The notes under the pieces were generated by a model, which did not search any database, was not told the origin of the DNA, and saw only the letters and a list, made by a program, of their open reading frames with translations. A DNA stretch of 64,000 bases, taken from positions 1 to 64,000 of the forward strand of contig NZ_CDBZ01000179.1 in NCBI RefSeq assembly GCF_000819985.1, given 5' to 3'. Origin of the DNA: Aeromonas media. GTDB taxonomy: Bacteria > Pseudomonadota > Gammaproteobacteria > Enterobacterales > Aeromonadaceae. The translations under genes were made by a program, and so were the position numbers. Below are positions 36,966 to 47,262 of the stretch, one piece after another. Each line of letters begins with the position of its first letter. Positions within the stretch are counted from its first letter, which is position 1.

Positions 36966-37241
36966 ATGTCACACACGGTTCACGACAAGAAGAAGCTGCT
37001 GGCACGGGTCAGACGCATCAAGGGACAGACCGGTGCCCTGGAGAGTGCCCTGGAGCAGGAGACGGACTGCGCCGCCATCTTGCAGCAGATTGCCGCCATC
37101 CGCGGTGCCGTCAACGGTCTGATGCTGGAGGTGCTGGAAGGCCACATGCGCGAGCATCTGGGGGCGGCGGAAGCGACCCCGGCCGAGCGGCTGGAGGACC
37201 TAGATCAGGTGGTGAGGGTACTGCGCTCCTATCTGAAATAA
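36966..37241 (+). CDS. RcnR/DmeR-type Ni/Co-responsive repressor
   Basis: DUF156 (CsoR/RcnR/FrmR) helical repressor. The 91-residue protein has His3, Cys35, His60 and His64, exactly the four metal ligands of E. coli RcnR. That favours nickel/cobalt sensing over copper or formaldehyde. It has the family segment CAAILQQIAAIRGAVNGLM. It is divergent from the CDF exporter it probably controls. Confidence 0.9.
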   Translation: MSHTVHDKKKLLARVRRIKGQTGALESALEQETDCAAILQQIAAIRGAVNGLMLEVLEGHMREHLGAAEATPAERLEDLDQVVRVLRSYLK

Positions 37242-37269
37242 GGGTGCCCGAAGAGATCGGGCGCTCCTG

Positions 37270-40200
37270 TCAGTCGAAGTCCGCATAGGGGGTCAACGGC
37301 CGGGGCGGCATGTCGAGATCCCCCTGCCAGGGCTTGAAGGTGTAGCGCAGGAAGAGGGTGGCATGGCTGGGGGCATAGTCATCCGCTTGCTGGATGTCGA
37401 TCCGCCCGCCGATGCGCCAGTGCTCGGTCAGGCGGTGCTCCACCACGGCGTTCAGGGTATAGCCGAAGCCGCTGCTGCTGCCCCCCTGCAGCGGCGCATT
37501 CCTGTCCGGCAGTCCGGTGGGCAACAGGCCTTCCAGGGGGTAGCGACGACTGTCGTCGGTACGGGAGCGGGACCAGGATCCCGATCCCCCCAGCTCCCAT
37601 GACCAGTCAGGGGTGCGCTGCCGGTAGCTGACAGGCACCGAGAGCGAGAAGTACCCTTGCGGGCTGTAATAGCCCCCCTGCCCCAGGGTGTAGCCGCTCA
37701 GATCCTGCTGGTAATGCCACAGCATGGTGCTGAGCCCCACGCTGGCCCGGCGGTTCGTCTCGTTGATGAGCTTGTAGTAGCCGCCCCCCATGAGCCGGGT
37801 GCGCCAGTTGTCCGGCACGTTCTTGCCCGTCAGCAGGTGTTGCTGGGCGCTGCCCCAGAAGCCGACGGCGCCCCCCAGATCATGGCTGAGATCGAGGCGA
37901 ACCCCGTTCGCTCTCACCCCGCCCCAGCTGATGCCGGTCCCCGGATCCACCGTGCCCGCATAAGAGAGCAGCGAGCTGCTGACAGGACGCCGGGAGAGGG
38001 TGAGCCCCCACCCCAGCTCGCGCCAGTCTCCCGTTACCGTCGCGCCACCGACCCAGTCCACCACCTCGAAGCCGAGCGGCGTGGTGCCGAGATCGAAGGC
38101 CCAGGCCCCCTTGTGCCAGCCCGCCGCCAGGGTGGTGCCCCGGCTCTGCTGATGTTCCTGCCCACTGCAATCACGGGCGGCGCAGGTGCCGAACTCCTCC
38201 CGGTAGGGAGAGGCCGGCAGCCGGCCCGCATCCATGTCCACCAGCTCGAGGCGGCCAAAGGCGGTGCCGCCAGCCAGGGGGGTATCCAGTTGCACCATCT
38301 GGGTCAGGGCCCGCAGATCGGAGACGCCACCGGTACCGCTGGAACCCCAGTAGTCGCTGTCGAGGGAGACAGTGGTCTGCTGCTGTCGATAGTGACTGTC
38401 CAGATCCCCGCGCAGCCCGGAGGCCAGCCAGTCTTCGCCGTCACGGCTGCGGGCGAGCGCGGTCAGGGCGCCCTCATCCAGATCCTCGCGGGGAGAGAGG
38501 CCCGCCGCCACCAGCCCCTTGCGATCCCGCGACAGGGCCCCCTCGGCGTCGCCGGTGGCGAAGCGCTGGCGGGCGGCATCCCGCCAGAACAGGGCCGTCT
38601 GCTGGGAGGCCGGCTGCGTCGACACCAGGGGTTCGTAGCCGGTGAAGATGGCCCGCGCCGTCTCCCCCTCCCCCAGCGCCTGATAGAGGTTTGCCACCCG
38701 GCGGTAGTAGTTGAACTCGTCCGCCGGCAGCGGGCTGACCGGCCAGGCCGGCAGCCATTGGCGGGCCTCAGCCACATCTCCCCTGGTCTGGGCCAGCTCG
38801 GCCATGCCGAGCCTGGCCTCGGGCTGCTGCGGCGCGTGCGCCAGCACCGCGCGGTAATGGCGCTCTGCCCCGGCAACATCCCCCCGCTCCGCGGCCCAGC
38901 CCGCCAGCATCAGGGTCACCACATCATCGGGCTGCAACGGCTGCAGCAGGCGCTCGGCGCCCGCCTCATCCCCCTGCTGGTGCAGTTGCCTGGCGTTGGC
39001 CAGCAGCTCGCCACGGGCGAGGCGGCGATCCAGTTCCTGCATGTCAGCCGACCAACGCGCAGCCGGCACTTCGGCCAGCACGGCGCGGGCCTGGGATGAC
39101 TGATCCTGCCCCGACAGGTAGAGGGCAGTAGCGTAGCGCAGGCTGTCGTTCTGTGGTTGCGCCGCCAACCGCCCCCGCAGCAACCGCTCCCCGCCAGCAA
39201 CATCCCCGAGACGGGCCTGGGTGGCGGCGACCCGATAGGCCAGCCAGACATCATCCGGCAGCAGCCGCAGCGCCTCCTGGCGTTGGGTCAGGGCCTGGGG
39301 CAGCTTGCCGGCCTTGTCGAGCTGATCGGCCTGCTCCTGCAACAGCTCGGCCTTGAGCCGCTTGCCCTCGGCCTGCAGAGCTGCACTCCCGTTTTGATCC
39401 AGCAGGGCCAGTGCCCGCGCCGGATCCTGACCCTTGTAGAGATCGAACAGCCGGGCCAGGGCCCGATCACGGGCTCCCGGCATGGCGAAGGCCTTCTGAT
39501 AGGCGAGCTCGGCCTCGCCGTCGCGACGACGGCCCCGCTCGCTGTCTCCCAATCCGAGCCAGGCCTCCGGCTCCTTGCCGTCCAGGGCAATGGCGCTGCG
39601 ATAGCGGGTCGCCGCCGCCTCCCATTGCTGCTGCGCCAGGGCCTGGGAGCCCTGGTTGACCAGCAGCCAGTAGCGATTGGTGGCCAGCAGGCTGGCCCAC
39701 TTGTCCTTGTCGGTCACATCGGGATGGCGCAGCACCCGTTCGAACTGGGTGATGGCGAGCGCGCGCTGATCGTTGCGGGAATAAGCCTGACCCAGGGCCC
39801 CCATGAGTTCGGGATCCCCGGGATTGACGGCGAGGGCCCGCTGCAACTCGGCGATGGTGGCCCCGCCGCTGGCGGTACGGGCCAGCGCCAACTGACGGGA
39901 GCGATAGGCCGGAGAGGCCCACTGCGCCTCCTGGGTCGCGAGCAGCGCCTCGGCCTTGTCGGCCTCCATCTCGGTACTGAAGAGGGGGATGTATTGCTTC
40001 AATTCGTCGATGCTCCGGGGGCCGACCGGCATGGCCTCGATGTCCGCGAGCCAGATCGCGGCCGCCTCCCCGCGGCTGTTGTCATCCTGCGCCATCTCGC
40101 GCAGCAGCCCCAGAGCCTGCTGGCGCCGCCCGTCGGCCAGGTAGTGGCGGACCAGCCCGCTGCGCACCCGTGGCTCACCCGGATATTGCCGGTTCAGGCT

Positions 40201-40713
40201 CTCCAGCATCGCCGTGCCCTTTGCCTTCATGGCGGGGATGCGCATCTGCAGCAGGGCATATTCCACCGCCACCTCGAGATTGGGGGGCCTGTCCCCCGCG
40301 AACAGGCTTCGATAGAGACGTTCAGCCTCCTCCAGTCGACCGGCGCTGGTCAGCAGCCTCGCCTGTTGCAACTGCTGGCGCCGGGCCGGATCGCTCAGGG
40401 CGAGATTGGCCATGCCCTGGCGATAGAGCGCAGAGTCGGGATCCTGCTTGCCGAGCCGGGCGAGCAACCCCCCGGCCTCCCTGGTCTTGCCCTGACGCAG
40501 GGCCTGGCGCGCCTGGGCCGCCAGCAGTTCCGGGTGATTGGGCTCCACCAGGGAGAGGGAGTAGAGACTGTTGCTGACGAGATCCTCCCGCCCGCGGGCC
40601 TCCCCGATCCGGACCTGTTCCAGCAACCACGACACCGGTTGCACCGCCCCCTGAGCCAGGGTGCCGCCCATCAGGCCGACGAGCAGGCAACCCAGGGTCA
40701 ATCTGCTTGGCAT
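37270..40713 (-). CDS. bcsC: Cellulose synthase outer-membrane subunit BcsC
   Basis: Outer-membrane export channel for cellulose. The 1147-residue product has a signal peptide (ends near LAQGA, residue 22) and many tetratricopeptide repeats over about residues 30-760 that span the periplasm. The C-terminal beta-barrel (BcsC_C) has strand-rich sequence such as GWGLTLSRRPVSSSLLSYAG and ends in RYTFKPWQGD. Start ATG 40711-40713 overlaps the bcsZ stop by 16 bases. Last gene of the operon. Confidence 0.93.
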   Translation of the reverse strand: MPSRLTLGCLLVGLMGGTLAQGAVQPVSWLLEQVRIGEARGREDLVSNSLYSLSLVEPNHPELLAAQARQALRQGKTREAGGLLARLGKQDPDSALYRQGMANLALSDPARRQQLQQARLLTSAGRLEEAERLYRSLFAGDRPPNLEVAVEYALLQMRIPAMKAKGTAMLESLNRQYPGEPRVRSGLVRHYLADGRRQQALGLLREMAQDDNSRGEAAAIWLADIEAMPVGPRSIDELKQYIPLFSTEMEADKAEALLATQEAQWASPAYRSRQLALARTASGGATIAELQRALAVNPGDPELMGALGQAYSRNDQRALAITQFERVLRHPDVTDKDKWASLLATNRYWLLVNQGSQALAQQQWEAAATRYRSAIALDGKEPEAWLGLGDSERGRRRDGEAELAYQKAFAMPGARDRALARLFDLYKGQDPARALALLDQNGSAALQAEGKRLKAELLQEQADQLDKAGKLPQALTQRQEALRLLPDDVWLAYRVAATQARLGDVAGGERLLRGRLAAQPQNDSLRYATALYLSGQDQSSQARAVLAEVPAARWSADMQELDRRLARGELLANARQLHQQGDEAGAERLLQPLQPDDVVTLMLAGWAAERGDVAGAERHYRAVLAHAPQQPEARLGMAELAQTRGDVAEARQWLPAWPVSPLPADEFNYYRRVANLYQALGEGETARAIFTGYEPLVSTQPASQQTALFWRDAARQRFATGDAEGALSRDRKGLVAAGLSPREDLDEGALTALARSRDGEDWLASGLRGDLDSHYRQQQTTVSLDSDYWGSSGTGGVSDLRALTQMVQLDTPLAGGTAFGRLELVDMDAGRLPASPYREEFGTCAARDCSGQEHQQSRGTTLAAGWHKGAWAFDLGTTPLGFEVVDWVGGATVTGDWRELGWGLTLSRRPVSSSLLSYAGTVDPGTGISWGGVRANGVRLDLSHDLGGAVGFWGSAQQHLLTGKNVPDNWRTRLMGGGYYKLINETNRRASVGLSTMLWHYQQDLSGYTLGQGGYYSPQGYFSLSVPVSYRQRTPDWSWELGGSGSWSRSRTDDSRRYPLEGLLPTGLPDRNAPLQGGSSSGFGYTLNAVVEHRLTEHWRIGGRIDIQQADDYAPSHATLFLRYTFKPWQGDLDMPPRPLTPYADFD

Positions 40714-41807
40714 GACTCGCTCCAGCCTGGTTGCAGGGTGCCGTCCGCGGCGAAGCGATAGCGACCCTGATCCCAGCCGGCACCAAACAGGGTCAGGACG
40801 CTGCCGTAATAGGCGTCGGCCTGCTCGCCGTGCTGCTTCACCTGCTCACGCAGGCTGGCCAGCATCGGTTGCCCCTGGGAGAGGGGCAGCAGGGCGGCGG
40901 CAAAGCCGACCGGTCCCCGCCCCTGAGTCTGGCCGCTCCGGGTGTCGACCCGCTCGGGAACGGCGCCAAGGGCAGCCGTGCTCTCCAGCATGGGGGTGAA
41001 GTGTGCCACCAGGGACGCCTTGGCGGGATCCTCGTCGTTCAGCATGCCGAGCCAGAGGTAGACGCGGATGGCGTCATAGCTGCCCTGGGGGCCTTTGTCC
41101 GTCGTCACCTGCCACCCCTTCTCCCCCTGCCAGTCAACCCAGTCGGGGGCAAAGCCCAGGGGTGCGCTCTCCTGCAGCAGCCTCGGCAGTTGCCCACGCA
41201 TCTCGCGCCAGGGCCCCTGCAGCGCCGCGAAGCGGGCCAGCAACTGGGGCGGCAGGTAGCTCGGGTTCAGGGTCCAGCGCCCCTCCCCTGTATAGCCGTG
41301 GGCGCCGGGCAGCAGCACGGGGCCGAGACCGGGGACGGTGGCGACCTCCTCCCGGGCGATGCGCCGCAACAGCAGGGTGCCGATGGATTCGTAGCTGTGG
41401 TTGTCCCACAGACGGCCCGCTTCGAGCAGGCTGTAGGCTATCCAGAGATCCGAGTCGGACGCGCTGTTCTCGTCCAGCACGCCCCAGCTGCCATCTTCTC
41501 GCTGACCCCAGAGCCAAGAGGGCAGGAAGCCGGTCAGATCCCCGCGGGCGAGCCGCCGCTCGGTCCAGTCGAGCAGACGGGCGAAGGCCTCCCTGTCGTT
41601 GTTGACCAAAGCGAAGAAGAGGCCGTAGCTCTGGCCCTCGGAGGTGGTGATCCGCCGACCGTCGGCAGGGTCGATCACTCTCCCCTCCTCGCTGATGTAG
41701 TGCTGGCGAAAATAGTCCCACTCGGGCCAGTCACAAGCCGCCAGGGCAGGCAGGGTACACAGGGCCCAGAGCAGCAGGGCGCCACAGGCATTTTTCATCT
41801 GAGTCAT
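40698..41807 (-). CDS. bcsZ: Periplasmic endoglucanase BcsZ (GH8)
   Basis: Cellulase that trims cellulose during export. The 369-residue product has a signal peptide ending ALAA near residue 24. The GH8 landmarks are TSEGQSYGLFFALVNND (catalytic acid Glu), SASDSDLWIAYSLL and GSYDAIRVYLWLG (catalytic Asp). It starts three bases after bcsB. Confidence 0.95.
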   Translation of the reverse strand: MTQMKNACGALLLWALCTLPALAACDWPEWDYFRQHYISEEGRVIDPADGRRITTSEGQSYGLFFALVNNDREAFARLLDWTERRLARGDLTGFLPSWLWGQREDGSWGVLDENSASDSDLWIAYSLLEAGRLWDNHSYESIGTLLLRRIAREEVATVPGLGPVLLPGAHGYTGEGRWTLNPSYLPPQLLARFAALQGPWREMRGQLPRLLQESAPLGFAPDWVDWQGEKGWQVTTDKGPQGSYDAIRVYLWLGMLNDEDPAKASLVAHFTPMLESTAALGAVPERVDTRSGQTQGRGPVGFAAALLPLSQGQPMLASLREQVKQHGEQADAYYGSVLTLFGAGWDQGRYRFAADGTLQPGWSESCQAD

Positions 41808-41810
41808 CTC

Positions 41811-44036
41811 TTAGTCTTCCTTCAGGCGGCGACGGCTGGCACCGGCCAGCAGCACCCGCAGGCCCCAGCCGAGCACCAGCATGCAGAGCAGCGTCAGTCC
41901 GGCAAGGCGCAGCGGATACTCGGCAAACAGTTGCCAGATGCGCTCCCACCAGGGCAGATAGCCCACCTCATAACGATCCCCGACCGCCAGACTCTTCACT
42001 CCGGACTCCCGGATAATGGCCACCGACCCCGCGACCTGGCCACGCAGGGTGGTGTTTTGCAGGGTGTCGTTGAGCAGCTTGACCCCCGCCGGGCCGTCGG
42101 CCAGCAGGGCTACCAGGCTGCGTTGCTCGTGGGTCGGCGACTGCAGACCCAGGATGACGGCGATGGCGCGGTTGCCGGTCATGCCGACCCTGGCCTGAGG
42201 CTGGCGATCGGCCATGCTGTGCAGCAGATCCCCCTGATGCTGGCGAGTCGGCTCGTTGACCCAGCTGCGGGTGGACTGCAGCAGGGCATCTGGCGCCAGA
42301 TCCCCCTGAAACTCCTCAGGCAGGGTGCCGATGAGCAGGGTATCCAGATCAGCGGTGCGGGCCTGCTCCCAATCATCCAGGACTCGCAGGGAGAGGGCCG
42401 GATAACCGGTCTCGGCCCCGATGGCCCCCACGGCATCGAGCAGGGTAGTGATCTGCGCCGGGTGCGGCCTGGCGGGCATGACCACCTGGCTGTCGGCGAG
42501 ATCCGCCATCCGGCTGAACGGGAAGCCCGCATAGGCGAAGGCCCTGAGGTTCGGCATCTCGATGAAGTGGCGATAGCTGGTGAAGTCGATGGTTGAGCCC
42601 TCATCGATGCGCACCTGATGGGCGGGGGGCATCACCAGATCGCAGCGACCGTCCTCATTCCCCCCCATCATCTCCCTGGCATATTCAAACGAGAAGCTCA
42701 GGCTGTTGGCCTGAGTGGTCTTGAGCCCGGGCATGCGCAGCGCCGTGGCATCGTTATCGGCGGCGAACCAGAGCGGCAGGGTGAGCAACTGCTCACTCTT
42801 GGCCTCACCCGGTTCGAGCGGGAACGACTTCACGAACTGGCCGTTGACCGCCACGTCCAGGCGGGAGCCATCTCGCCGGGTCGGCGCCGTATTGTGGTAC
42901 TTGAGTTCCGTCTTGATGCCATTGGCACCCAGCAGATAGAGATCCGGCGGCAGGCGCAGCGTCAGGTTCATGGGCCAGAGTCGGCTGCCCGTGGCCTGCA
43001 ACTGGCCCGGATAATCCGTCAGCTCGTCGAACCGCATCTTGCGATCGAGCCGCACCCAGTTAGGGGCATCATAAGGCTGGCGCGGAGCCAGTGGCTTCAC
43101 CTCGTCCACCAGCACGCTCTGACCCCGCAGCAGCACCTCTCCCTGGGCCAGCCCCCTGGCTGCAGTCAGCAGATCCTGCTGATCCCGTCCCAGGATCAGC
43201 AGCAGCTTCACATAGGGGTTGTCGGGGGAGCTGATCATGTCGATGGTGGGCCCCTTCACCTTGGGGTAGTCGACCAGGAAATCAGGACGCGCGTCATTGG
43301 TGGCGAAGATCACCCCGTTGCGATCCGGCAACTGGTTGATGAGCACGGGGAAGTGCTGACCCCGCCACTGCGCCTTGGTACCGAACCAGGACGCCAGCAC
43401 GGCCGCCGCCTGCTGCTGCAGGAGCGGAACAGTGCCGCTGAACACCATGGGCAGGATCAGCTTGCCATCGTCCCGCACGTCGAGGAACGGCATGGGGAAG
43501 AAGGAGAGTTCGTTGCGCACCGGCAGGGTCTGCAGTTGCAGGTTCAGCTTGCTGTCCCGGTTGACGTTGAGCCACAGGGTATCGCTCGCCGGGTTCTCGC
43601 ACACCTTCTGGTAATGGCCGACGAAGCTCACCTTGATCCGGTTGAAATCCTTGGCGTAGCGCGGATCCAGCTCGATGCGGGCATGGGTACGTTCCCCCAT
43701 CTGCGCCTTGGTGAGGGCGGTAACCCCCATCAGCTCGTCATTGAGGTAGACCTTGATCTGGGAGAGCAGCGGCAACAAGGAGGGGGACGGGGTGAAGTCG
43801 AGATCCAGGCTGGCCCGGGTGACCACCTCGTCCCGCCGCACGGTGAAGTCCGCCTGGCCGTCCGGTGCGTTGCCGCGCAGGGAGAGGGTGCCCGGGGTCG
43901 AGGACATCTGTTCGAAACTCAGCGCCTGACTGCGCACCGGCGCGAGCACGGGTGGCAGGGGGCCGCTGGCCTCGGCGGCCAGCGCACTCTGCGTCATCAG
44001 CAGCAGAGGGACAAGGTAGCGTTGTGGTTTCATCAT
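41811..44036 (-). CDS. bcsB: Cellulose synthase periplasmic subunit BcsB
   Basis: Membrane-anchored periplasmic partner of BcsA that guides the glucan chain. The 741-residue product has a signal peptide (ends near SALAAEA, residue 22) and two repeats of carbohydrate-binding and flavodoxin-like domains. A C-terminal membrane helix (LAGLTLLCMLVLGWGLRVLL) is required for BcsA activity in the family. Its ATGATG start overlaps the bcsA stop (ATGA). Confidence 0.95.
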   Translation of the reverse strand: MMKPQRYLVPLLLMTQSALAAEASGPLPPVLAPVRSQALSFEQMSSTPGTLSLRGNAPDGQADFTVRRDEVVTRASLDLDFTPSPSLLPLLSQIKVYLNDELMGVTALTKAQMGERTHARIELDPRYAKDFNRIKVSFVGHYQKVCENPASDTLWLNVNRDSKLNLQLQTLPVRNELSFFPMPFLDVRDDGKLILPMVFSGTVPLLQQQAAAVLASWFGTKAQWRGQHFPVLINQLPDRNGVIFATNDARPDFLVDYPKVKGPTIDMISSPDNPYVKLLLILGRDQQDLLTAARGLAQGEVLLRGQSVLVDEVKPLAPRQPYDAPNWVRLDRKMRFDELTDYPGQLQATGSRLWPMNLTLRLPPDLYLLGANGIKTELKYHNTAPTRRDGSRLDVAVNGQFVKSFPLEPGEAKSEQLLTLPLWFAADNDATALRMPGLKTTQANSLSFSFEYAREMMGGNEDGRCDLVMPPAHQVRIDEGSTIDFTSYRHFIEMPNLRAFAYAGFPFSRMADLADSQVVMPARPHPAQITTLLDAVGAIGAETGYPALSLRVLDDWEQARTADLDTLLIGTLPEEFQGDLAPDALLQSTRSWVNEPTRQHQGDLLHSMADRQPQARVGMTGNRAIAVILGLQSPTHEQRSLVALLADGPAGVKLLNDTLQNTTLRGQVAGSVAIIRESGVKSLAVGDRYEVGYLPWWERIWQLFAEYPLRLAGLTLLCMLVLGWGLRVLLAGASRRRLKED

Positions 44037-46600
44037 CCTTTCACTGTCTGTGTGGTCGGAGCCCCGGACCGGAAACCCGGCGAGACGCGACGTGGAACGA
44101 AAGAGAGCAGCCAGCGAACCAGCTTCTCAAGCAGGATACAAACAAACCCTATGGGTGAGGCGCGCGCCAAGCGCCAGTAAGCCCCCCAGCCGAGCTGCGT
44201 GATGTCGAGCAGGCTGTGGAGCGGACGATCCTTGCCGAGGCGCTGCTGCCACAGGGACCAGGTGTCGGCCCGGGCAAAGGTGCACTGGATGAAGGCGATG
44301 TGCTCGGTCTGATCCATGGGCGCCAGCTCCAGCCCCAGCTTGCGGCCGAACACCCGCTGCACCTTGGCGGCGAAGGCCTGCTCCCGCTGGCCATTGCGCA
44401 GCAGCAACCAGACCCTGTCCTTGTCGGCCAGGGGCAGGGGATCCTCGAGCAGGACACCCACCCCGCCATTGGAGTAGTCCTTGACGGTGCAGGGGTAGAG
44501 GTGGCCGTTGGCCAGCTTGATGGCCGCCGGCATCACCATCTCCACCCTGGGGTTGGTGCGTACCTGACGCGACTCGAACGCCACCGCCAGAGCCCCCCCC
44601 AGTATGGTCATGTTGTAGAGGGTCCACAGCATGCTGAGGATCAGGGTCAACACCTCGTCGGCCGGGCCGGTGGCGATGCGCCAGATGCCAAAGCCCAACC
44701 CGCACAGGTTGAGCAGGATCAGGATCAGATAGGGCCTGGAGACCGCCAGATCCAGATACACCTCCTCCGTCATGCCCCCCTTGGCGGTGACGTTGAACTT
44801 GCCTTTGTGGGGTGCAAACAGTGCCACCGTGGTCGGCCGGGCTATGTACCAGGCCAGCACCGTCTCGTAGACCTCGCCCCAGAAGGAGTGGCGCACCTTG
44901 CCCTGCAACCGGGAGTTGGTCAGGGCGCTGTGGAAGATGTGCGGCAGCATGTAGAGGGCGATGGCCGCCGCCGGGGCGTAGATGATGTAGGCGTGCAGGA
45001 TCAGAAAGGCGAGCGGCGCCGTCAGGAAGATGAGACGCGGTATGCCCGACAGGAAGTGCAGCATGGCGTTGAAGTAGCAGAGCCGCTGCCCCAGGTTGAG
45101 CCCCTTGCCAAACAGGGGGTTGTCCAGGCGCAGGATCTGCACCATGCCACGCGCCCAGCGGATGCGCTGCCCGATGTGGGCGGAGAGACTCTCGGTGGCC
45201 AGCCCCGCCGCCAGGGGGATGCGGATATAGGCGGAGGTGTACCCAAGGCGGTGCAGCCGCAGCGAGGTGTGGGCATCCTCGGTGACCGTCTCCACCGCGA
45301 TGCCGCCGATCTCGTCCAGCGCCGAGCGCTTGATGACGGCGCAGGAGCCGCAGAAAAAGCTGGCGTCCCACATGTCGTTGCCATCCTGCACCAGACCGTA
45401 GAAGAGAGCCCCCTCGTTCGGCATCTTGCGAAACCGCTGCAGGTTGTGCTCGAACGGATCGGCGGAGAAGAAGTGATGGGGGGTCTGCACCACCCCGAGC
45501 CTGGGAGCCCGGTAAAACCAGCCCACCGTCATCTGCAGGAAGGAGCGGGTTGGCAGGTGATCACAGTCGAAGATGGCGACCAGATCCCCGCTCGCCTGCC
45601 TGAGCGCGTAGTTGATGTTGCCAGCCTTGGCGTGCTCGTGGGTCGGCCGCGCCACATAGCGGATCCCCGCCCCTTCGGCAAATTCGCGAAACGACTCCCG
45701 GCCCCCGTCATCGAGCAGCCAGATGGTCAGCTTGTCAGCGGGCCAGTCGAGCCCCATGGCGGCATAGACGGTGCCCTTGACGATGGCGAGATCCTCGTTG
45801 TAGGTGGGGATCATCAGGTCAACCCTGGGCCACTGGGCCGGGTCCGCCGGCAGGGGCGCCGGCGGGCGGTGCAGCGGCCAGGCCGTCTGCCAGTAGCCAA
45901 GCAGCAGCACCACCCAGGCATAGGTCTCGGCGGCCAGCAGCAAGAGACCACAGGTGAGGCTGAGGGGATCGAACCAGTCCAGGGTGGAGGTGTAGCGCCA
46001 CCAGATGTAGCGGCAGGAGACGGTGAGGGAGAGCACCATCATCATCAACATGGGGTAGCGGCCCGGCACGGCGCGCAAAATGAAGGCCATGGCGGCCAGT
46101 AGCAGAACGAAGACCAGCTGCGCCTGCAGGGTGAAGGGCTGGGTAATGCAGAGCAGGGAGAGGATGCCTGCCACCGCGCAGAGCAGCACGCTCTTCCAGC
46201 GCGCCTCGCGGGGGGTGGCCCTGGCCGCCGCCAGCCCCCTCTCCTCCTGCCGAATCAGCAGGGTGCCGAGAGCCTGGGTGCCCCATTGCCAGGCCCGTTG
46301 CCAGGAGGCGGGCCAGTGCAGGGGGATGGGCTCGGGGCGGCGCACTATGAGCCAGAGGCTCTGCAACAGGATGCGCAGGGGATCCCCGACGCGGGGCCGG
46401 GCCAGCTGGGGATAGAGACTCTGGGCGTGGCCCAGCACCCACTGCCAGCCATGGCGCTCCAGGGGGAAGAGGGTCCAGGCCAGCAGCCACACCAGGGTCA
46501 GACCGGCAGACCCCAGCCGGGAGCCGCCCTGGCGGCGCAGTGCCTGGTAGCGCTGGGAGCACCAGAGGCCCGCCGTCGGGGTCAGCAGCCTGGCTAGCAT
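44033..46600 (-). CDS. bcsA: Cellulose synthase catalytic subunit BcsA
   Basis: Inner-membrane glycosyltransferase making beta-1,4-glucan from UDP-glucose, activated by c-di-GMP. The 855-residue product has eight or so membrane helices. The GT2 motifs are FDCDH, TEDAH and QRIRW. The C-terminal PilZ domain has RTNPR (RxxxR) and DYSNGGVGV (DxSxxG), the c-di-GMP contacts. ATG 46598-46600 is in the ATGCTAG overlap with the bcsQ stop; an upstream GTG is possible. There is a short N-terminal extension before the first helix. Confidence 0.95.
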   Translation of the reverse strand: MLARLLTPTAGLWCSQRYQALRRQGGSRLGSAGLTLVWLLAWTLFPLERHGWQWVLGHAQSLYPQLARPRVGDPLRILLQSLWLIVRRPEPIPLHWPASWQRAWQWGTQALGTLLIRQEERGLAAARATPREARWKSVLLCAVAGILSLLCITQPFTLQAQLVFVLLLAAMAFILRAVPGRYPMLMMMVLSLTVSCRYIWWRYTSTLDWFDPLSLTCGLLLLAAETYAWVVLLLGYWQTAWPLHRPPAPLPADPAQWPRVDLMIPTYNEDLAIVKGTVYAAMGLDWPADKLTIWLLDDGGRESFREFAEGAGIRYVARPTHEHAKAGNINYALRQASGDLVAIFDCDHLPTRSFLQMTVGWFYRAPRLGVVQTPHHFFSADPFEHNLQRFRKMPNEGALFYGLVQDGNDMWDASFFCGSCAVIKRSALDEIGGIAVETVTEDAHTSLRLHRLGYTSAYIRIPLAAGLATESLSAHIGQRIRWARGMVQILRLDNPLFGKGLNLGQRLCYFNAMLHFLSGIPRLIFLTAPLAFLILHAYIIYAPAAAIALYMLPHIFHSALTNSRLQGKVRHSFWGEVYETVLAWYIARPTTVALFAPHKGKFNVTAKGGMTEEVYLDLAVSRPYLILILLNLCGLGFGIWRIATGPADEVLTLILSMLWTLYNMTILGGALAVAFESRQVRTNPRVEMVMPAAIKLANGHLYPCTVKDYSNGGVGVLLEDPLPLADKDRVWLLLRNGQREQAFAAKVQRVFGRKLGLELAPMDQTEHIAFIQCTFARADTWSLWQQRLGKDRPLHSLLDITQLGWGAYWRLARASPIGFVCILLEKLVRWLLSFVPRRVSPGFRSGAPTTQTVKG

Positions 46601-47262
46601 GGGTCGGCGCCCTCGATGTCCAGGCACCAGCAGGCCAGGGCGGTCAGCTCGTGGGCGATCAGACTGGTGGGAGCATAGCGACCCACCGGCTGCTTGGCGG
46701 CCATGGCCTCGGCCATCGCCTCGTCCCGATGCAGACGCAGCCCGAGCAGGGGCAACCCGCCCGCCTGCCAGAGATCCAGCAAATCCTGTTGCAGGGCACG
46801 GCGGCTGGTGAACTGGGTCACCAGCAATCGCTCCCCATCCTCCCAGACATGGCGGTAGAGACGCACATGGCAGTTGGCGTCGGCGTTGACTATGGTCAAA
46901 CGCTTGCAGGGCAGCCCGGGCAACTGGCCCATGGGCAGATCCAGCAGCACCAGATCATAGCCCTCGATGGCCTGCAGCCAGGCCCCTGCCGATGTCCCCT
47001 GCTGGCCGCCATGGGGCAGCAGATCCAGCCCCTCCTCATAGTGATAGAGTGCCGAACGCCACTCCCGCGTCGGGTCCGCCAGCCGGCTCCAGCCTCTGGG
47101 GTCGTCATGGGACAGGCCCAGGTGGATGCCAAGCAGGTTGTCATGACACAGATCCACCGCCAGCACCCGGGCACCCTGCTCCCGGGCCGCCAGCGCCAGG
47201 CCGGCGACCAGAGAGGTGGTGCCCACACCGCCACGGATCCCCTGCAACGCGACAAGGTTCAT
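46594..47262 (-). CDS. bcsQ: Cellulose biosynthesis protein BcsQ (ParA-like)
   Basis: MinD/ParA-type ATPase that places the cellulose machine at the pole. The 222-residue product begins MNLVALQGIRGGVGTTS. The Walker A reads GGVGTTS, where E. coli BcsQ also has Thr in place of the usual Lys. It overlaps bcsR by ATGA at its 5' end and bcsA by 7 bases at its 3' end. Confidence 0.92.
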   Translation of the reverse strand: MNLVALQGIRGGVGTTSLVAGLALAAREQGARVLAVDLCHDNLLGIHLGLSHDDPRGWSRLADPTREWRSALYHYEEGLDLLPHGGQQGTSAGAWLQAIEGYDLVLLDLPMGQLPGLPCKRLTIVNADANCHVRLYRHVWEDGERLLVTQFTSRRALQQDLLDLWQAGGLPLLGLRLHRDEAMAEAMAAKQPVGRYAPTSLIAHELTALACWCLDIEGADPC

